Source of the DNA: Puniceibacterium antarcticum | Lineage (GTDB): Bacteria > Pseudomonadota > Alphaproteobacteria > Rhodobacterales > Rhodobacteraceae | Direction: 5' to 3' | Assembly (NCBI RefSeq): GCF_002760615.1 | Contig: NZ_AWWI01000096.1 | Location: forward strand, 1-64,000 | DNA length: 64,000 nucleotides | Part shown: in pieces, positions 16,977 to 26,404 of the stretch | How the letters are laid out: each line of letters begins with the position of its first letter | How positions within the stretch are numbered: position 1 is the stretch's first letter | The notes under the pieces: model-generated | Told to the model about the DNA's origin: nothing | The model's database searches: none | Seen by the model: the letters and a program-made list of their open reading frames with translations, nothing else | Program-made: the position numbers and the translations under genes

Positions 16977-18626
16977 CTGCAAGAGTCTACAGTATCCCCG
17001 TTTTCGGTTCCGATCTTCCGGGCCATCTGGCTTGCATCGATGTCATCAAACTTTGGCGGGCTGGTGCAGGCGGTCGGGGCGTCATGGCTCATGACTTCGC
17101 TGTCAGATTCACCGCAAGAGGTCGCGCTGGTGCAGGCCTCGACCGCACTGCCGATCATGATCTTTTCACTGATGGCGGGGGCGATTGCCGACAATCTCGA
17201 CCGGCGGCGGGTGATGCTGTTTGCGCAGGTCTACATGGTGATCACCTCCATGCTGCTCGCCTGGTTCGCCTGGAATGACTGGCTGTCGCCTTGGGGCCTG
17301 CTGGCCTTTACCTTTGCCATCGGCTGCGGCACCGCGCTGAACAACCCCGCCTGGCAGGCATCGGTCGGCGACATGGTGCCGCGCAACGCCCTGCCCGGGG
17401 CGGTCGCGCTCAACTCGATGGGGTTCAACATCGCCCGCTCGGTCGGACCTGCCATCGGCGGCGCGATTGTCGCCGCAGCCGGGGCCGCCGGGGCGTTCCT
17501 CACCAATGCGGTAAGCTATGTGGCACTGATCGCGGTCCTGCTGCGCTGGAAGCCAGACACAAAGCCGCGCGCCCTGCCCCGCGAACGGATCGGCACCGCC
17601 ATGGCCGCCGGGCTGCGCTATGTGGCCATGTCGCCGAACATCCGCATCGTGCTGGTGCGCAGCTGCGTCTTTGGCGCCGCCGCTGCCGCAATTCCCGCGC
17701 TGATGCCGGTGGTGGCGCGCGATCTCATCACCGGCGGGCCGCTCACCTATGGCATCCTACTGGGCGCTTTCGGCATCGGCGCGGTCGGCGGCGCACTGAC
17801 CAGCGGGCGCCTGCGCGCGCGCCTCACCAGCGAAAAGATCGTCCGGCTTGGCAGCCTCGCGCTGGTCATCGGCGGCATCGGCACGGGGCTCAGCCATTCC
17901 ATGTGGCTCAGCGTGCCCGCGCTGATGGTCGCAGGCTCGGGCTGGGTGCTGGCGCTGTCCACCTTCAACGTCACGGTGCAGCTGTCGACGCCGCGCTGGG
18001 TCGTGGGGCGGGCGCTGTCGCTCTACCAGATGGCGACCTTCGGCGGCATGGCGGCGGGGGCATGGGGCTTTGGCTCGATTGCCGAGGCGGACAGCGTCAC
18101 AACGGCCCTGCTTTGCGCTGCAGCCCTGCAGGCAGTCGGCGGGGTGCTCGGATTTGTCCTGCCGCTGCCGCACAGTGGCGAAGAAGACCTCGAACCGCTG
18201 GACAGGCTGGGCGAGCCGGAAACAGAGGTGCCGATCCACGCCCGTTCCGGCCCCATCGTGATCAACATCGAACACCGCATCGCCGAGACGAACATTCCCG
18301 CCTTTATGCGCGTGATGAACGAACGGCGCAGGATCTGCCTGCGCGACGGCGCCAAACGCTGGACGCTGCTGCGCGATCTGGCGGAACCGGAACTCTGGAT
18401 CGAACGCTACCATGTGGCCACCTGGCTCGAATACATCCGCGACCGCGAACGCCGCACCCGCGCCGATCTGGACAATTTCGAACGCATCCGCGCCCTGCAT
18501 ATCGAAAACCACGAAACCCGGATTCACCGCATGATCGAACGCCCCGTCGGCTCGGCCTCGTCCGATCATATCCCCGGCGCACGCGAGGCTGGCGATCCGA
18601 TGACCGATCCCACCCGCGCAAACTGA
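16977..18626 (+). CDS. MFS transporter with C-terminal cytoplasmic domain
   Basis: A major facilitator superfamily exporter of the enterobactin-exporter EntS-like (MFS_3) type with about 12 helices. It shows the loop NLDRRRVMLF after helix 2 and GAVALNSMGFNIARSVGPAIGGAI in the helix 5 region. After about residue 430 a soluble domain follows (VINIEHRIAETNIPAFMRVM, WTLLRDLAEPELWIERY), resembling an antibiotic-monooxygenase-like ferredoxin fold common in this subfamily. The usual N-terminus SPFSVPIFRAIWLASM is open upstream of ATG 17040. No standard start exists in that extension, but CTG 16977 lies 7 bases after GAGGAG and is taken as the start; ATG 17040 would remove half of helix 1. Confidence 0.82.
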   Translation: MQESTVSPFSVPIFRAIWLASMSSNFGGLVQAVGASWLMTSLSDSPQEVALVQASTALPIMIFSLMAGAIADNLDRRRVMLFAQVYMVITSMLLAWFAWNDWLSPWGLLAFTFAIGCGTALNNPAWQASVGDMVPRNALPGAVALNSMGFNIARSVGPAIGGAIVAAAGAAGAFLTNAVSYVALIAVLLRWKPDTKPRALPRERIGTAMAAGLRYVAMSPNIRIVLVRSCVFGAAAAAIPALMPVVARDLITGGPLTYGILLGAFGIGAVGGALTSGRLRARLTSEKIVRLGSLALVIGGIGTGLSHSMWLSVPALMVAGSGWVLALSTFNVTVQLSTPRWVVGRALSLYQMATFGGMAAGAWGFGSIAEADSVTTALLCAAALQAVGGVLGFVLPLPHSGEEDLEPLDRLGEPETEVPIHARSGPIVINIEHRIAETNIPAFMRVMNERRRICLRDGAKRWTLLRDLAEPELWIERYHVATWLEYIRDRERRTRADLDNFERIRALHIENHETRIHRMIERPVGSASSDHIPGAREAGDPMTDPTRAN

Positions 18627-18756
18627 CAACCGCGCCGCATTTTGTCGTTTCCGGGGGCCTTGTGGACGCTTGCCTTCTACGGGACAAGGCGCGGCGCGCG
18701 TAACACTGGCCGCGCGCACCCCTGCATCAACGCCTTTGCCATCATAGAGATATCCC

Positions 18757-19641
18757 ATGTCAAAATACTGCCTCACGGTGACCTGCCCCTCGACCCGTGG
18801 GATCGTGGCCACGATTTCCACTTACCTTGCCGCCAATGGCTGCAACATCACCGACAGTTCGCAGTTCGACGATCTGGCCACGGGGCGGTTCTTCATGCGG
18901 ATGAGCTTTGTTCCCGAAACCGGCGTCACCCTTCAGGAACTGCAGGACGGCATGGCCGAAGCGGCCAGGCCATTCGGCATGACCTACGGGTTCCACGACG
19001 AACGCCGCAAGGAAAAGGTCGTCGTGATGGTGTCGCGCTTTGGCCATTGCCTGAACGATCTGCTCTACCGCTCGCGCATCGGCGCGCTGCCGATTGAAAT
19101 CGTCGCCGTCATCTCGAACCATCTGGACTACCAAAAGGTCGTGGTGAATCAGGATATCCCCTTTTACTGCATCAGGGTCACCAAGGAAAACAAACCTCAG
19201 GCCGAGGCGCAGATCCTGTCGGTGGTCGAGGATACCGGCGCCGAGCTGATCGTTCTGGCGCGCTACATGCAGATCCTGTCGGACACGATGTGCCGCAAAA
19301 TGTCGGGCCGGATCATCAACATCCACCATTCCTTTCTGCCCTCCTTCAAGGGCGCGAACCCCTACAAGCAGGCGCATGAACGCGGCGTCAAACTGATCGG
19401 CGCGACCTCGCATTACGTGACCTCGGATCTCGACGAGGGCCCGATCATCGAACAGGACACCGTCCGCGTCACCCATGCCCAAAGCCCCGAAGACTACGTC
19501 TCGCTCGGACGCGATGTCGAGGCGCAGGTCCTGTCGCGCGCCGTCCACGCCCATGTGCACAAACGGGTGTTCCTGAACGGTGACAAGACCGTCGTGTTCC
19601 CCGCAGCCGCCGGGGCCTTTGCCTCCGAACGTATGGGCTGA
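18757..19641 (+). CDS. purU: Formyltetrahydrofolate deformylase
   Basis: A 294-residue enzyme that hydrolyses 10-formyl-THF to THF and formate, balancing the one-carbon pool. The N-terminal ACT domain (KYCLTVTCPSTRGIVATIS) is followed by a formyltransferase-fold catalytic domain with the Asn-His pair in INIHHSFLPSFKGANPY and the catalytic Asp in GATSHYVTSDLDEGPIIEQD. The length and architecture are standard for PurU. It lies 130 bases after the MFS gene and ends 13 bases before a hairpin. It is probably its own unit. Confidence 0.95.
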   Translation: MSKYCLTVTCPSTRGIVATISTYLAANGCNITDSSQFDDLATGRFFMRMSFVPETGVTLQELQDGMAEAARPFGMTYGFHDERRKEKVVVMVSRFGHCLNDLLYRSRIGALPIEIVAVISNHLDYQKVVVNQDIPFYCIRVTKENKPQAEAQILSVVEDTGAELIVLARYMQILSDTMCRKMSGRIINIHHSFLPSFKGANPYKQAHERGVKLIGATSHYVTSDLDEGPIIEQDTVRVTHAQSPEDYVSLGRDVEAQVLSRAVHAHVHKRVFLNGDKTVVFPAAAGAFASERMG

Positions 19642-19654
19642 GCGGACATTTACG

Positions 19655-19679
19655 GCGTTTCGGGCTTAACCCGAAACGC
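19655..19679 (+). terminator. Strong hairpin after purU
   Basis: Perfect 10-bp arms GCGTTTCGGG (19655-19664) and CCCGAAACGC (19670-19679) surround a 5-base loop, 13 bases after the purU stop. No T-run follows; the perfect stem still makes a terminator or mRNA 3' end likely. The remaining bases to 19971 show no gene. Confidence 0.65.
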
Positions 19680-19971
19680 TGTCGCGCGAAATCAAGTCGT
19701 CCATGCCGGGGATTGAAGGCCGCAAGTCAGCTTGGGACGTCTTTGCAATGCCCATCCGTTTCTCAAAACGCCCAAATCTCCACGGTCAGTCCATTGCCCC
19801 TTGAGCTTTGGGAAAAAATCACGTCTATGGGCTGCAATAACGTCAGGACCCGGTGAAAGCCCGGGTGGCTCTTCCGGCCGCTGATCCGCCGGACAACCCC
19901 TAAGTTAAGCCCAAACTGCATTGCCGGACCGTCTTTGCAAAGGCCTTCCGACACAGGGTATTGGACTGTTC

Positions 19972-21468
19972 ATGATCTCAATTTCTGAATACCGACAGCA
20001 ATGGTTCGGTAACGTTCGCGGCGATCTTCTCGCGGGTCTCGTCGTTGCACTGGCGCTGATTCCCGAAGCCATCGCCTTTTCCATCATCGCAGGCGTGGAC
20101 CCCAAGGTGGGGCTCTATGCCTCTTTCTCGATCGCGGTGCTGATTTCCTTTACCGGCGGTCGGCCGGGCATGATTTCAGCCGCTACAGCCGCCACAGCCG
20201 TCCTTATGGTGACGCTGGTCAAGGACTACGGCCTTGAATATCTGCTTGCCGCGACCGTCCTTGCGGGGCTGCTGCAGATCGGTATTGGCTTGCTCAAGCT
20301 TGGGCGGTTCATGCGCTATGTGTCGAAATCGGTGATGACCGGTTTTGTGAACGCGCTGGCGATCCTGATTTTCATGGCGCAACTGCCCGAGCTGAACCTT
20401 GGCAACCCCGGCGTCACCTGGCTGACCTATGCGCTTGTCGCAGTCGGGCTGGCCATAATCTATCTGTTCCCGCGCATCACCAAGGCCGTGCCGTCGCCGC
20501 TGGTCACGATCATCGTGCTGACGCTGATTGTGGTCGCCACGGGCTGGGATGTGCGCACCGTGGGCGATATGGGCGCGCTGCCCGACACCCTGCCGGTGTT
20601 CCTGATCCCTCAGATCCCGCTGAACCTTGAAACGCTGATGATCATCTTTCCCTATTCCGCCGCTGTTGCCGTGGTGGGCCTGCTGGAAAGCCTGATGACG
20701 CAGAACATCGTCGATGATCTGACCGACACCAAATCCAACCGCAATCAGGAGTGCATCGGTCAGGGCATCGCCAACAGCCTCACGGGCTTTATCGGCGGTA
20801 TGGCGGGCTGTGCGATGATCGGCCAGTCGATCATCAACGTCAAATCCGGCGGGCGCGGACGCCTGTCGGCCTTTACCGCAGGCACAGTCCTGCTGATCCT
20901 CGTGGTTGGTCTGGGTGATCTGGTGGCGCGCATTCCCATGCCCGCGCTGGTTGCCATCATGATCATGGTGTCAATCGGCACCTTCTCCTGGTCTTCGATC
21001 AAGGATCTGCGGCTGCATCCGAGATCGTCCTCTGTTGTGATGATCGCAACGGTGGCCACTGTGGTCTATACTCACAACCTGGCCATTGGTGTTCTGGTCG
21101 GCGTGCTGCTGTCTGGCATCTTTTTCGCAGCAAAGATCGCCCAGCTGTTCCGCGTCTCGTCAACGCTGTCTGCGGATGGGCGCGAGCGGACCTATGTGAT
21201 CGAGGGTCAGCTGTTTTACGGCTCGACCGAGGATTTTGCGAATGCCTTTGATTTCAGCGAGGTGCTTGACCGTGTCATAGTCGATGTCAGCCGCGCGCAT
21301 ATCTGGGACATCAGTTCCGTTCAGGCGCTGGATATGGCGATCCTCAAACTGCGCCGTGAAGGCGCCGATGTCGAGGTGGTCGGCATGAACACCGCGTCAG
21401 AGACCCTTGTCGACAAGCTTGCCATTCATGATAAGCCCGGCGCGGCGGACAAAATGATGGGCCACTGA
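19972..21468 (+). CDS. SulP-family inorganic anion transporter with STAS domain
   Basis: A 498-residue membrane protein of the SulP/SLC26 family, which moves sulfate, bicarbonate or related anions. The N-terminal block [33 protein letters not shown] is the classical family signature, followed by about 10-12 hydrophobic helices. A C-terminal STAS domain ([31 protein letters not shown]) ends the protein. ATG 19972 places the helix signature normally. A UspA gene starts 12 bases after its stop, and this SulP-Usp pair suggests that transport is linked to a stress or nucleotide signal. Confidence 0.92.
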   Translation: MISISEYRQQWFGNVRGDLLAGLVVALALIPEAIAFSIIAGVDPKVGLYASFSIAVLISFTGGRPGMISAATAATAVLMVTLVKDYGLEYLLAATVLAGLLQIGIGLLKLGRFMRYVSKSVMTGFVNALAILIFMAQLPELNLGNPGVTWLTYALVAVGLAIIYLFPRITKAVPSPLVTIIVLTLIVVATGWDVRTVGDMGALPDTLPVFLIPQIPLNLETLMIIFPYSAAVAVVGLLESLMTQNIVDDLTDTKSNRNQECIGQGIANSLTGFIGGMAGCAMIGQSIINVKSGGRGRLSAFTAGTVLLILVVGLGDLVARIPMPALVAIMIMVSIGTFSWSSIKDLRLHPRSSSVVMIATVATVVYTHNLAIGVLVGVLLSGIFFAAKIAQLFRVSSTLSADGRERTYVIEGQLFYGSTEDFANAFDFSEVLDRVIVDVSRAHIWDISSVQALDMAILKLRREGADVEVVGMNTASETLVDKLAIHDKPGAADKMMGH

Positions 21469-21480
21469 GGGAGGAAGATT

Positions 21481-22332
21481 ATGGACAAAATACTCACACT
21501 GCTGGACGGTTCGCACTATTCCCAAAGCGTCTGTCACCACACCGCCTGGATTGCGCAGAAGCTGAATGCCGGGGTCGAGGCGCTGCATGTTCTGGGACGG
21601 CGCGAAGGCACGGCGTCCAGCGACCTTTCGGGGGCGCTGCACCTTGGTGCCCGCTCTGCCTTGCTGCAAGAGCTTTCCTTGCTGGATGAACAGCGCTCCA
21701 GACTGGCCCAGGCCAGGGGTCATGCCATTCTTGAGGATGCGCAGACCATTCTGGCGCAGGACGGTGTTGCGGTCGTGAACCTGCGGATGCGCAAAGGCGA
21801 CCTTCTGGATGCGGTCCGTGAGGTCGAGAGCGACATACGGGCCATCACCATTGGCAAACGCGGCGAGGGTTCGGAATTCGCCGCCGGTCACCTTGGCTCG
21901 AATCTCGAACGGATCGTGCGCGCAACTAAGGTGCCCGTATTTGTGGCCTCGCGAGAGTTTCGGCCGATCTCGCGCGTTCTGGTCGCCTATGATGGCAGCG
22001 CCAGTGCCAGGATCGCCATTGAGAGGATGTCGACAAGCCCTGTTTTCAAGGATCTCGACATCTGCGTTGTTTGCATCGGGCAGGACGTGGCCCGCGCGCA
22101 GCAAACTGCCCAAGACGCTGTGGCAACGCTTCGGCGTGCGAATATCACGGCCTCGCCCCGCGGCGCGTCTGGCGAGCCAGAGGAGGTTCTGGGCAAGCTG
22201 GTTTCTGACGAAGGCTTTGATCTGCTGGTCATGGGCGCCTATGGCCACAGCCGGATCAGGAGCCTGATCATCGGATCAACGACAACGGCGATGATACAGA
22301 CGGTGAAAGTTCCCGTGCTGCTCTATCGCTGA
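21481..22332 (+). CDS. Tandem universal stress protein (UspA domains)
   Basis: A 283-residue cytoplasmic protein made of two UspA domains. The first begins MDKILTLLDGSHYSQSVCHHTAWIAQ and the second ISRVLVAYDGSASARIAIERM. The ATP-binding glycine pattern appears in the second half as LLVMGAYGHSRIRSLIIGSTT (G-x2-G-x9-G-S/T), so the C-terminal domain probably binds ATP. It is co-transcribed with the SulP transporter (12-base gap, GGGAGG ribosome site) and may regulate it. It is followed by a region rich in mobile-element remains. Confidence 0.9.
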   Translation: MDKILTLLDGSHYSQSVCHHTAWIAQKLNAGVEALHVLGRREGTASSDLSGALHLGARSALLQELSLLDEQRSRLAQARGHAILEDAQTILAQDGVAVVNLRMRKGDLLDAVREVESDIRAITIGKRGEGSEFAAGHLGSNLERIVRATKVPVFVASREFRPISRVLVAYDGSASARIAIERMSTSPVFKDLDICVVCIGQDVARAQQTAQDAVATLRRANITASPRGASGEPEEVLGKLVSDEGFDLLVMGAYGHSRIRSLIIGSTTTAMIQTVKVPVLLYR

Positions 22333-22853
22333 AAGAGCGATGAAGTATCGCCACATCTGACTGGCATCAAAAATGATCCATCTGAGGGTGCATCAGTCAT
22401 ATCGCTACTTGGGAACATGCGTTTTAACTGTTCCTTGGAGTGATGGTTCCGTCACGGCATGGGAGTCTGCCGGGGGGCGTCGCCAACCTGAGACTGTGTG
22501 ATCCACCTAGCCTACTCGCCCATAAGCATCGGGGGCAAGGTCACCGCCGACACGCGCTGCCCCTCTCCATTCAGCAGATTGAAGTTCAGCGGCAGGGGCG
22601 CTGGTGGGTGGATGGCGCGCACAGTCCAAAGCCGCATCGCGCCGGTTCTGCCCCATTCCTATGAAGGTTGGTGTGACATTAAGTGGGTGTGGGTTGGTTG
22701 ATTTTGACAGGGGCTGGCCATAGTTGGCAGCAATGCGCTTACCGTTGATAAGCTACAAGATGGGGTGGTTGCCCCCCAGACGGCATCGCAAAGTGCCAAG
22801 GTCGTGGTGTTTAGCGCGACAGAAACGGAAAGGCCGGCGAGACGAAGGATACA
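22333..22853. other. Gene-poor region left of the IS110 remnant
   Basis: No gene is supported in these 520 bases. An inverted repeat GGAACA/TGTTCC (22412-22417 and 22429-22434) lies about 80 bases after the Usp gene. The last 100 bases are probably the left end of the IS110-type element. Short frames with no motifs are ignored. Confidence 0.4.
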
Positions 22854-23350
22854 ATGATTGGATTGGACTTGGCAAAGCGCTTTTTCCAGCTCACGGGGCG
22901 TCTATGGCGGGACATGTCAAATTCCGCAAAAAACTGACGCGAGAGCAGTTCCGTCGTTTCATGGCGGACCAGTCGGCCTGCGTCGTAGTGTTTGAAGCCT
23001 GCGGCAGCGCAAGCTACTGCGCGCGGGAGATTGAGAAGCTTGGCCATGAGGCCAGACTGATCGCGGTACAGTATGGCAAACCGTTTGTTAAAAGGCAGAA
23101 AAACGATGCTGCTGATGCTGAGGCAGTTGTCTTTGCGGTGCAGCGCCCCGAGATGCGGTTCGTCTCCCCTAAGAGCGGAGATCTGCAGGCGCGGGCAGTG
23201 CTGTTGCGCAGCCGTGAAAGCCTTGTCCACCAGCGCACGGCGTTGGTGAATGCGCTGCGGGCAATTCTATACGAATACGGCCACGTATTTCCACTGAGGA
23301 TTGTCCAAGTGAAGTGGATCGACGCTTGGATTAAGACCCTGAAGCACGTC
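22854..23350 (+). pseudogene. IS110-family transposase, truncated and frameshifted
   Basis: ATG 22854 opens MIGLDLAKRFFQLTG, the standard N-terminus of IS110-type (DEDD, RuvC-like) transposases. The frame shifts near 22890 and continues as HGASMAGHVKFRKKLTREQF, then VVFEACGSASYCAREIEKLGHEARLI, PFVKRQKNDAADAEAVV (the DEDD catalytic Asp block) and LVHQRTALVNALRAILYEYGHVFP. Homology fades around 23350, leaving only about 150 of the usual 340 residues; the C-terminal serine domain is absent. The element is dead. It abuts the TRAP transporter cluster. Confidence 0.85.
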
Positions 23351-23485
23351 AGCATCTTTCCAAATATTGAACTCTGCAAGGTTGGTCGGTTCGACCGTGG
23401 ACAGCTGAGTGACTCTCACCCCCATGATCTACGTGATCCCAATCTGAGACCATCTTGTTCTATAAATCAATAAATGGCCTTCATT

Positions 23486-24769
23486 TCAGAATCCACTGGC
23501 TTTCGGCAACCAGGTGGACAGGGTCGGGACAAAGGTGATCAGCAGCAGTGCAGCGGCGAGGGCAAGAAAGAAAGGCGGCATCTGTTTGATGATCGCAGAT
23601 GGCTTCAGTTGTGTTGTCGAGGAGACAACAAAAATGAGGCTTCCGACCGGGGGCGTCGCAAGACCTATCGTCAGGTTCACGATGACCACGATGGCAAAAT
23701 GATCGGGGTCGATGCCAAGCGCCAGACTGATGGGTGCCAAGATCGGAACTAGGATCATCACACCTGGCAGAGGATCCATGAACAGACCGAAGATCAGCAG
23801 CAGCACGTTCACGGCCAGCAGAAAGACGATGGGCGACAGATCCCAGGAAATGATCGCCCCGGCGAGCGATTGTGGGATGCCTTCGATGATCAAAATCCAA
23901 GCAAAAGCTCGCGCTGCGCCAAGGATTAGAAGCACCGCACTGGAGGTCAGAGCCGCACGCAGGATGATGTCGGGCAGATCCCGGAACCGCAGCGAACGGT
24001 AGATGAACATGCCGACGAACAGCGCATAGAAGACGGCGATGACAGAGGCTTCGGTGGGTGTGAAAATCCCAAAACGAATGCCCCCGACGATCAGAACGAT
24101 CAGCAAAAGCGCCGGAATGGCATGAAATGCGATGCGGAGGATCTCGACCAAGGGCGGCATGGGTTCGCCGCTCGCATAGCCGCGCTTGCGACTGACCCGC
24201 GCATTGGCGAGCAGCACCATCACGGTGATCAACAGGCCGGGCAGAACACCGGCCATGAACAGTGAGCCGACCGAGACTTCCTGATCCTGCATGGCGTAGA
24301 TGATCATCGTGATCGAGGGCGGGATGATCGGCCCGACAACAGAGCTCGCGATGGTCAGCGCCCCGGCATAGGCACGGTCATAGCCGCCTTTTTCCATCAT
24401 GCGGATCATCATGGTGCCGGGGCCGGCCGCATCGGCAAGTGCGCTGCCAGAAATCCCGGCGAACATCGCGGAACTGACAACATTGGCGTGGCCAAGGCCG
24501 CCTTTCAGGTGTCCCACCAGCGACTGCGCCAGACGCAACATCGCCAGTGTCACGGCGCCGCCCGTCATGATCTCTGCGGCCAGAATGAAAAAGGGCACGG
24601 CGAGCAGAGGGAAACTGTCGAGGCCCGAGAACATCTCTTTGACCACAACCAGATTGGGATAGCTCGATCCAAAGCTCAGGGCGGCAAAGACGGATATTGC
24701 CATCGCAAAGGCCACGGGGACGCCAAGTGCCAGCAGAACGAACAGCATCGGAAAAAGGATTTCAGCCAT
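23486..24769 (-). CDS. dctM: TRAP transporter large permease subunit
   Basis: A 427-residue membrane protein of the DctM family, the sodium-coupled transport subunit of tripartite ATP-independent periplasmic transporters. Family blocks are FPLLAVPFFILAAEIMTGGAV, GGLGHANVVSSAMFAGISGSALADAA, VVGPIIPPSITMIIYA and NLTIGLATPPVGSLIFV (each shorter than a full match, in order). ATG 24769 is used, giving MAEILFPMLFVLLALGVPVAF and an 8-base overlap with dctQ. The operon order is dctP, dctQ, dctM; two dehydrogenase genes lie upstream. Confidence 0.92.
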   Translation of the reverse strand: MAEILFPMLFVLLALGVPVAFAMAISVFAALSFGSSYPNLVVVKEMFSGLDSFPLLAVPFFILAAEIMTGGAVTLAMLRLAQSLVGHLKGGLGHANVVSSAMFAGISGSALADAAGPGTMMIRMMEKGGYDRAYAGALTIASSVVGPIIPPSITMIIYAMQDQEVSVGSLFMAGVLPGLLITVMVLLANARVSRKRGYASGEPMPPLVEILRIAFHAIPALLLIVLIVGGIRFGIFTPTEASVIAVFYALFVGMFIYRSLRFRDLPDIILRAALTSSAVLLILGAARAFAWILIIEGIPQSLAGAIISWDLSPIVFLLAVNVLLLIFGLFMDPLPGVMILVPILAPISLALGIDPDHFAIVVIVNLTIGLATPPVGSLIFVVSSTTQLKPSAIIKQMPPFFLALAAALLLITFVPTLSTWLPKASGF

Positions 24770-25277
24770 TGGCGCCTCCGGGCAGGGCATCCGTCGCATC
24801 GGCGCGTTTATAGGTGCCCGCGGTGATGAACGGGTGTGCGATCAGCAGCAGGTGCGCCATCAGAAGGCCAAAGCCGACGGGCATGGCGGCATAGACATAG
24901 ATAAACGACAGGCGCAGCGCTGGCGTCACCTGAAATTGCATCCGCTGGGCATATTGGATGCCCACATAGACCATGAAGCCAAAAAAGATCAGCAACCCAA
25001 GGGTGATGGCCGCACGCAGACACCGTTGGCCGACGTCCGGCAAGGTGTCCTGAAGATTGGTAATGGCCACGTGACCGCCGCTGCGCAGGACAAGTCCCGC
25101 ACCGCTGAAGGTCATCCAGATCATCAGATAACGCGCGGCTTCATCCGCCCATGGCAGGGAATGAGCGGTCAGGTAGCGCAGCGAGATGTTCGCGCCGACA
25201 ATGAGCGTCATGGCAGACAGGATCAGAATGATCGCCCAGCTATTCAACGCGACAAAAATGGTTTCAAGCCGTTTCAC
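24762..25277 (-). CDS. dctQ: TRAP transporter small permease subunit
   Basis: A 171-residue four-helix membrane protein of the DctQ family, partner of DctM. The family motif WADEAARYLMIWMTFSGAGLVLRSGGHV is clear near residues 43-70. It overlaps dctM by 8 bases and lies 52 bases after dctP with a hairpin between them. No signs of damage are seen. Confidence 0.9.
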   Translation of the reverse strand: MKRLETIFVALNSWAIILILSAMTLIVGANISLRYLTAHSLPWADEAARYLMIWMTFSGAGLVLRSGGHVAITNLQDTLPDVGQRCLRAAITLGLLIFFGFMVYVGIQYAQRMQFQVTPALRLSFIYVYAAMPVGFGLLMAHLLLIAHPFITAGTYKRADATDALPGGANG

Positions 25278-25297
25278 GGGGTGCCCTGCACAAAAGA

Positions 25298-25320
25298 GCC
25301 GACGCCTGTGAGGCGCCGGC
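25298..25320 (-). terminator. Attenuator-like hairpin between dctP and dctQ
   Basis: On the coding (minus) strand GCCGGCGCC pairs with GGCGTCGGC (one mismatch, 5-base loop) and is followed by TCTTTT. It lies 9 bases after the dctP stop. Partial termination here would give more binding protein than permease, a common arrangement. Confidence 0.65.
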
Positions 25321-25329
25321 GGTAGGGGT

Positions 25330-26310
25330 TCACTCGAAATTCACAATCGAGTCGACAAAGTCCTTGCCGTAGGTCGTGTAATACCCCTCATAGGCGGACT
25401 TGATCGACGACTGGAATTCGGCCTTTTCTTCGGGGGACAGGGCGTTGACTTCCATCCCGCGCCCCTTGAGCGTTTCGACGCCGGTCTTTTCGACGTCATC
25501 GACATAGGCGCGCATCGCGATCACAGCTTCCTTGGCTGCCTTTTCGAAGGCCGCCTTTTGGCTGTCATCCAGACCGTCCCAGAACGGTTTGGACACCAGC
25601 AGCATTGCAGGCGAATAAACATGGCCCGACAGGGTCAGATATTTCTGCACCTCGTTGAGCTTGACCGAGACGATCACCGACAGCGGGTTTTCCTGCCCGT
25701 CGATCACACCTTGCTGCAACGAGGAAATCACCTCGGGCCAGGCCATCGGGGTCGGAGCCGCGCCCATGGCATTGAAGGCTGCCAGATGCACGGGGTTTTC
25801 CATGGTTCGGATCTTCAGCCCCTCAACATCGGCGGGGGTATGGATCGGATTGCGGTTGTTGGTGATGTGACGAAAGCCCTGCTCGCCCCAGGCGAGACCG
25901 TGCATTCCGACATCATCGAACTTGGCCAGAATCTCCTGACCGATCGGCCCGTCAAGCACGGCGCGCGCATGCGTGAGATCGCGGAACAGGAAGGGGATGT
26001 CAAAGACACCCGTTTCCGGAACGAAATTGGCCAATGTGCCGGACGACACGATGGTCGCCTCGACCGTGCCGATCTGCAGCCCCTCAATGACGTCGCGTTC
26101 CCCGCCCAGACCCGAAGACGGGAAATGGACAAAGTTGAACTGGTCACCGGTTTCGGCCTTCACGACCTCTTCGAGTTTGTTGGCTGCCACGCCATAATGG
26201 CTGTCTGGCGCAAGCGCGTAGCCGATCTTGACGTCTGTCTGCGCAAAGGCTGGAACGCCAGCCGCAACAAAAGCACCAGCCGCAGCCAGTACGCGAAAAT
26301 TGATTGTCAT
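25330..26310 (-). CDS. dctP: TRAP transporter substrate-binding protein
   Basis: A 326-residue periplasmic protein of the DctP family. It has a signal peptide (MTINFRVLAAAGAFVAAGVPAFAQ) and a mature start DVKIGYALAPDSHYGVAANKLEEVV. Family blocks are FPSSGLGGERDVIEGLQIGTV, GLKIRTMENPVHLAAFNAMGAAPTPMAW (with the conserved carboxylate-binding Arg) and SSLQQGVIDGQENPL. It binds an organic acid. The neighbouring aldehyde and hydroxyacid dehydrogenases point to a hydroxy- or sugar-acid-like substrate, but this is inference. ATG 26310 is chosen because it provides the signal peptide. Confidence 0.92.
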   Translation of the reverse strand: MTINFRVLAAAGAFVAAGVPAFAQTDVKIGYALAPDSHYGVAANKLEEVVKAETGDQFNFVHFPSSGLGGERDVIEGLQIGTVEATIVSSGTLANFVPETGVFDIPFLFRDLTHARAVLDGPIGQEILAKFDDVGMHGLAWGEQGFRHITNNRNPIHTPADVEGLKIRTMENPVHLAAFNAMGAAPTPMAWPEVISSLQQGVIDGQENPLSVIVSVKLNEVQKYLTLSGHVYSPAMLLVSKPFWDGLDDSQKAAFEKAAKEAVIAMRAYVDDVEKTGVETLKGRGMEVNALSPEEKAEFQSSIKSAYEGYYTTYGKDFVDSIVNFE

Positions 26311-26404
26311 GGTATACCTCCCTGTACACGTCAGCACTGCTACAGAAGCTGCATTTCGCTGGCAACCCTGCGTCAAGCAGGATGCAACCGCTCCGGCCTC
26401 GGGC

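Noticed and set aside
17291-18703. A 470-codon Arg/Ala/His-rich frame overlapping the MFS gene
   Set aside because: The composition is that of a shifted GC-rich frame; the MFS frame has clear family motifs.
22440-22700. Short frames with His/Arg-rich products left of the IS110 remnant
   Set aside because: No start signal or family resemblance; more likely decayed mobile DNA.
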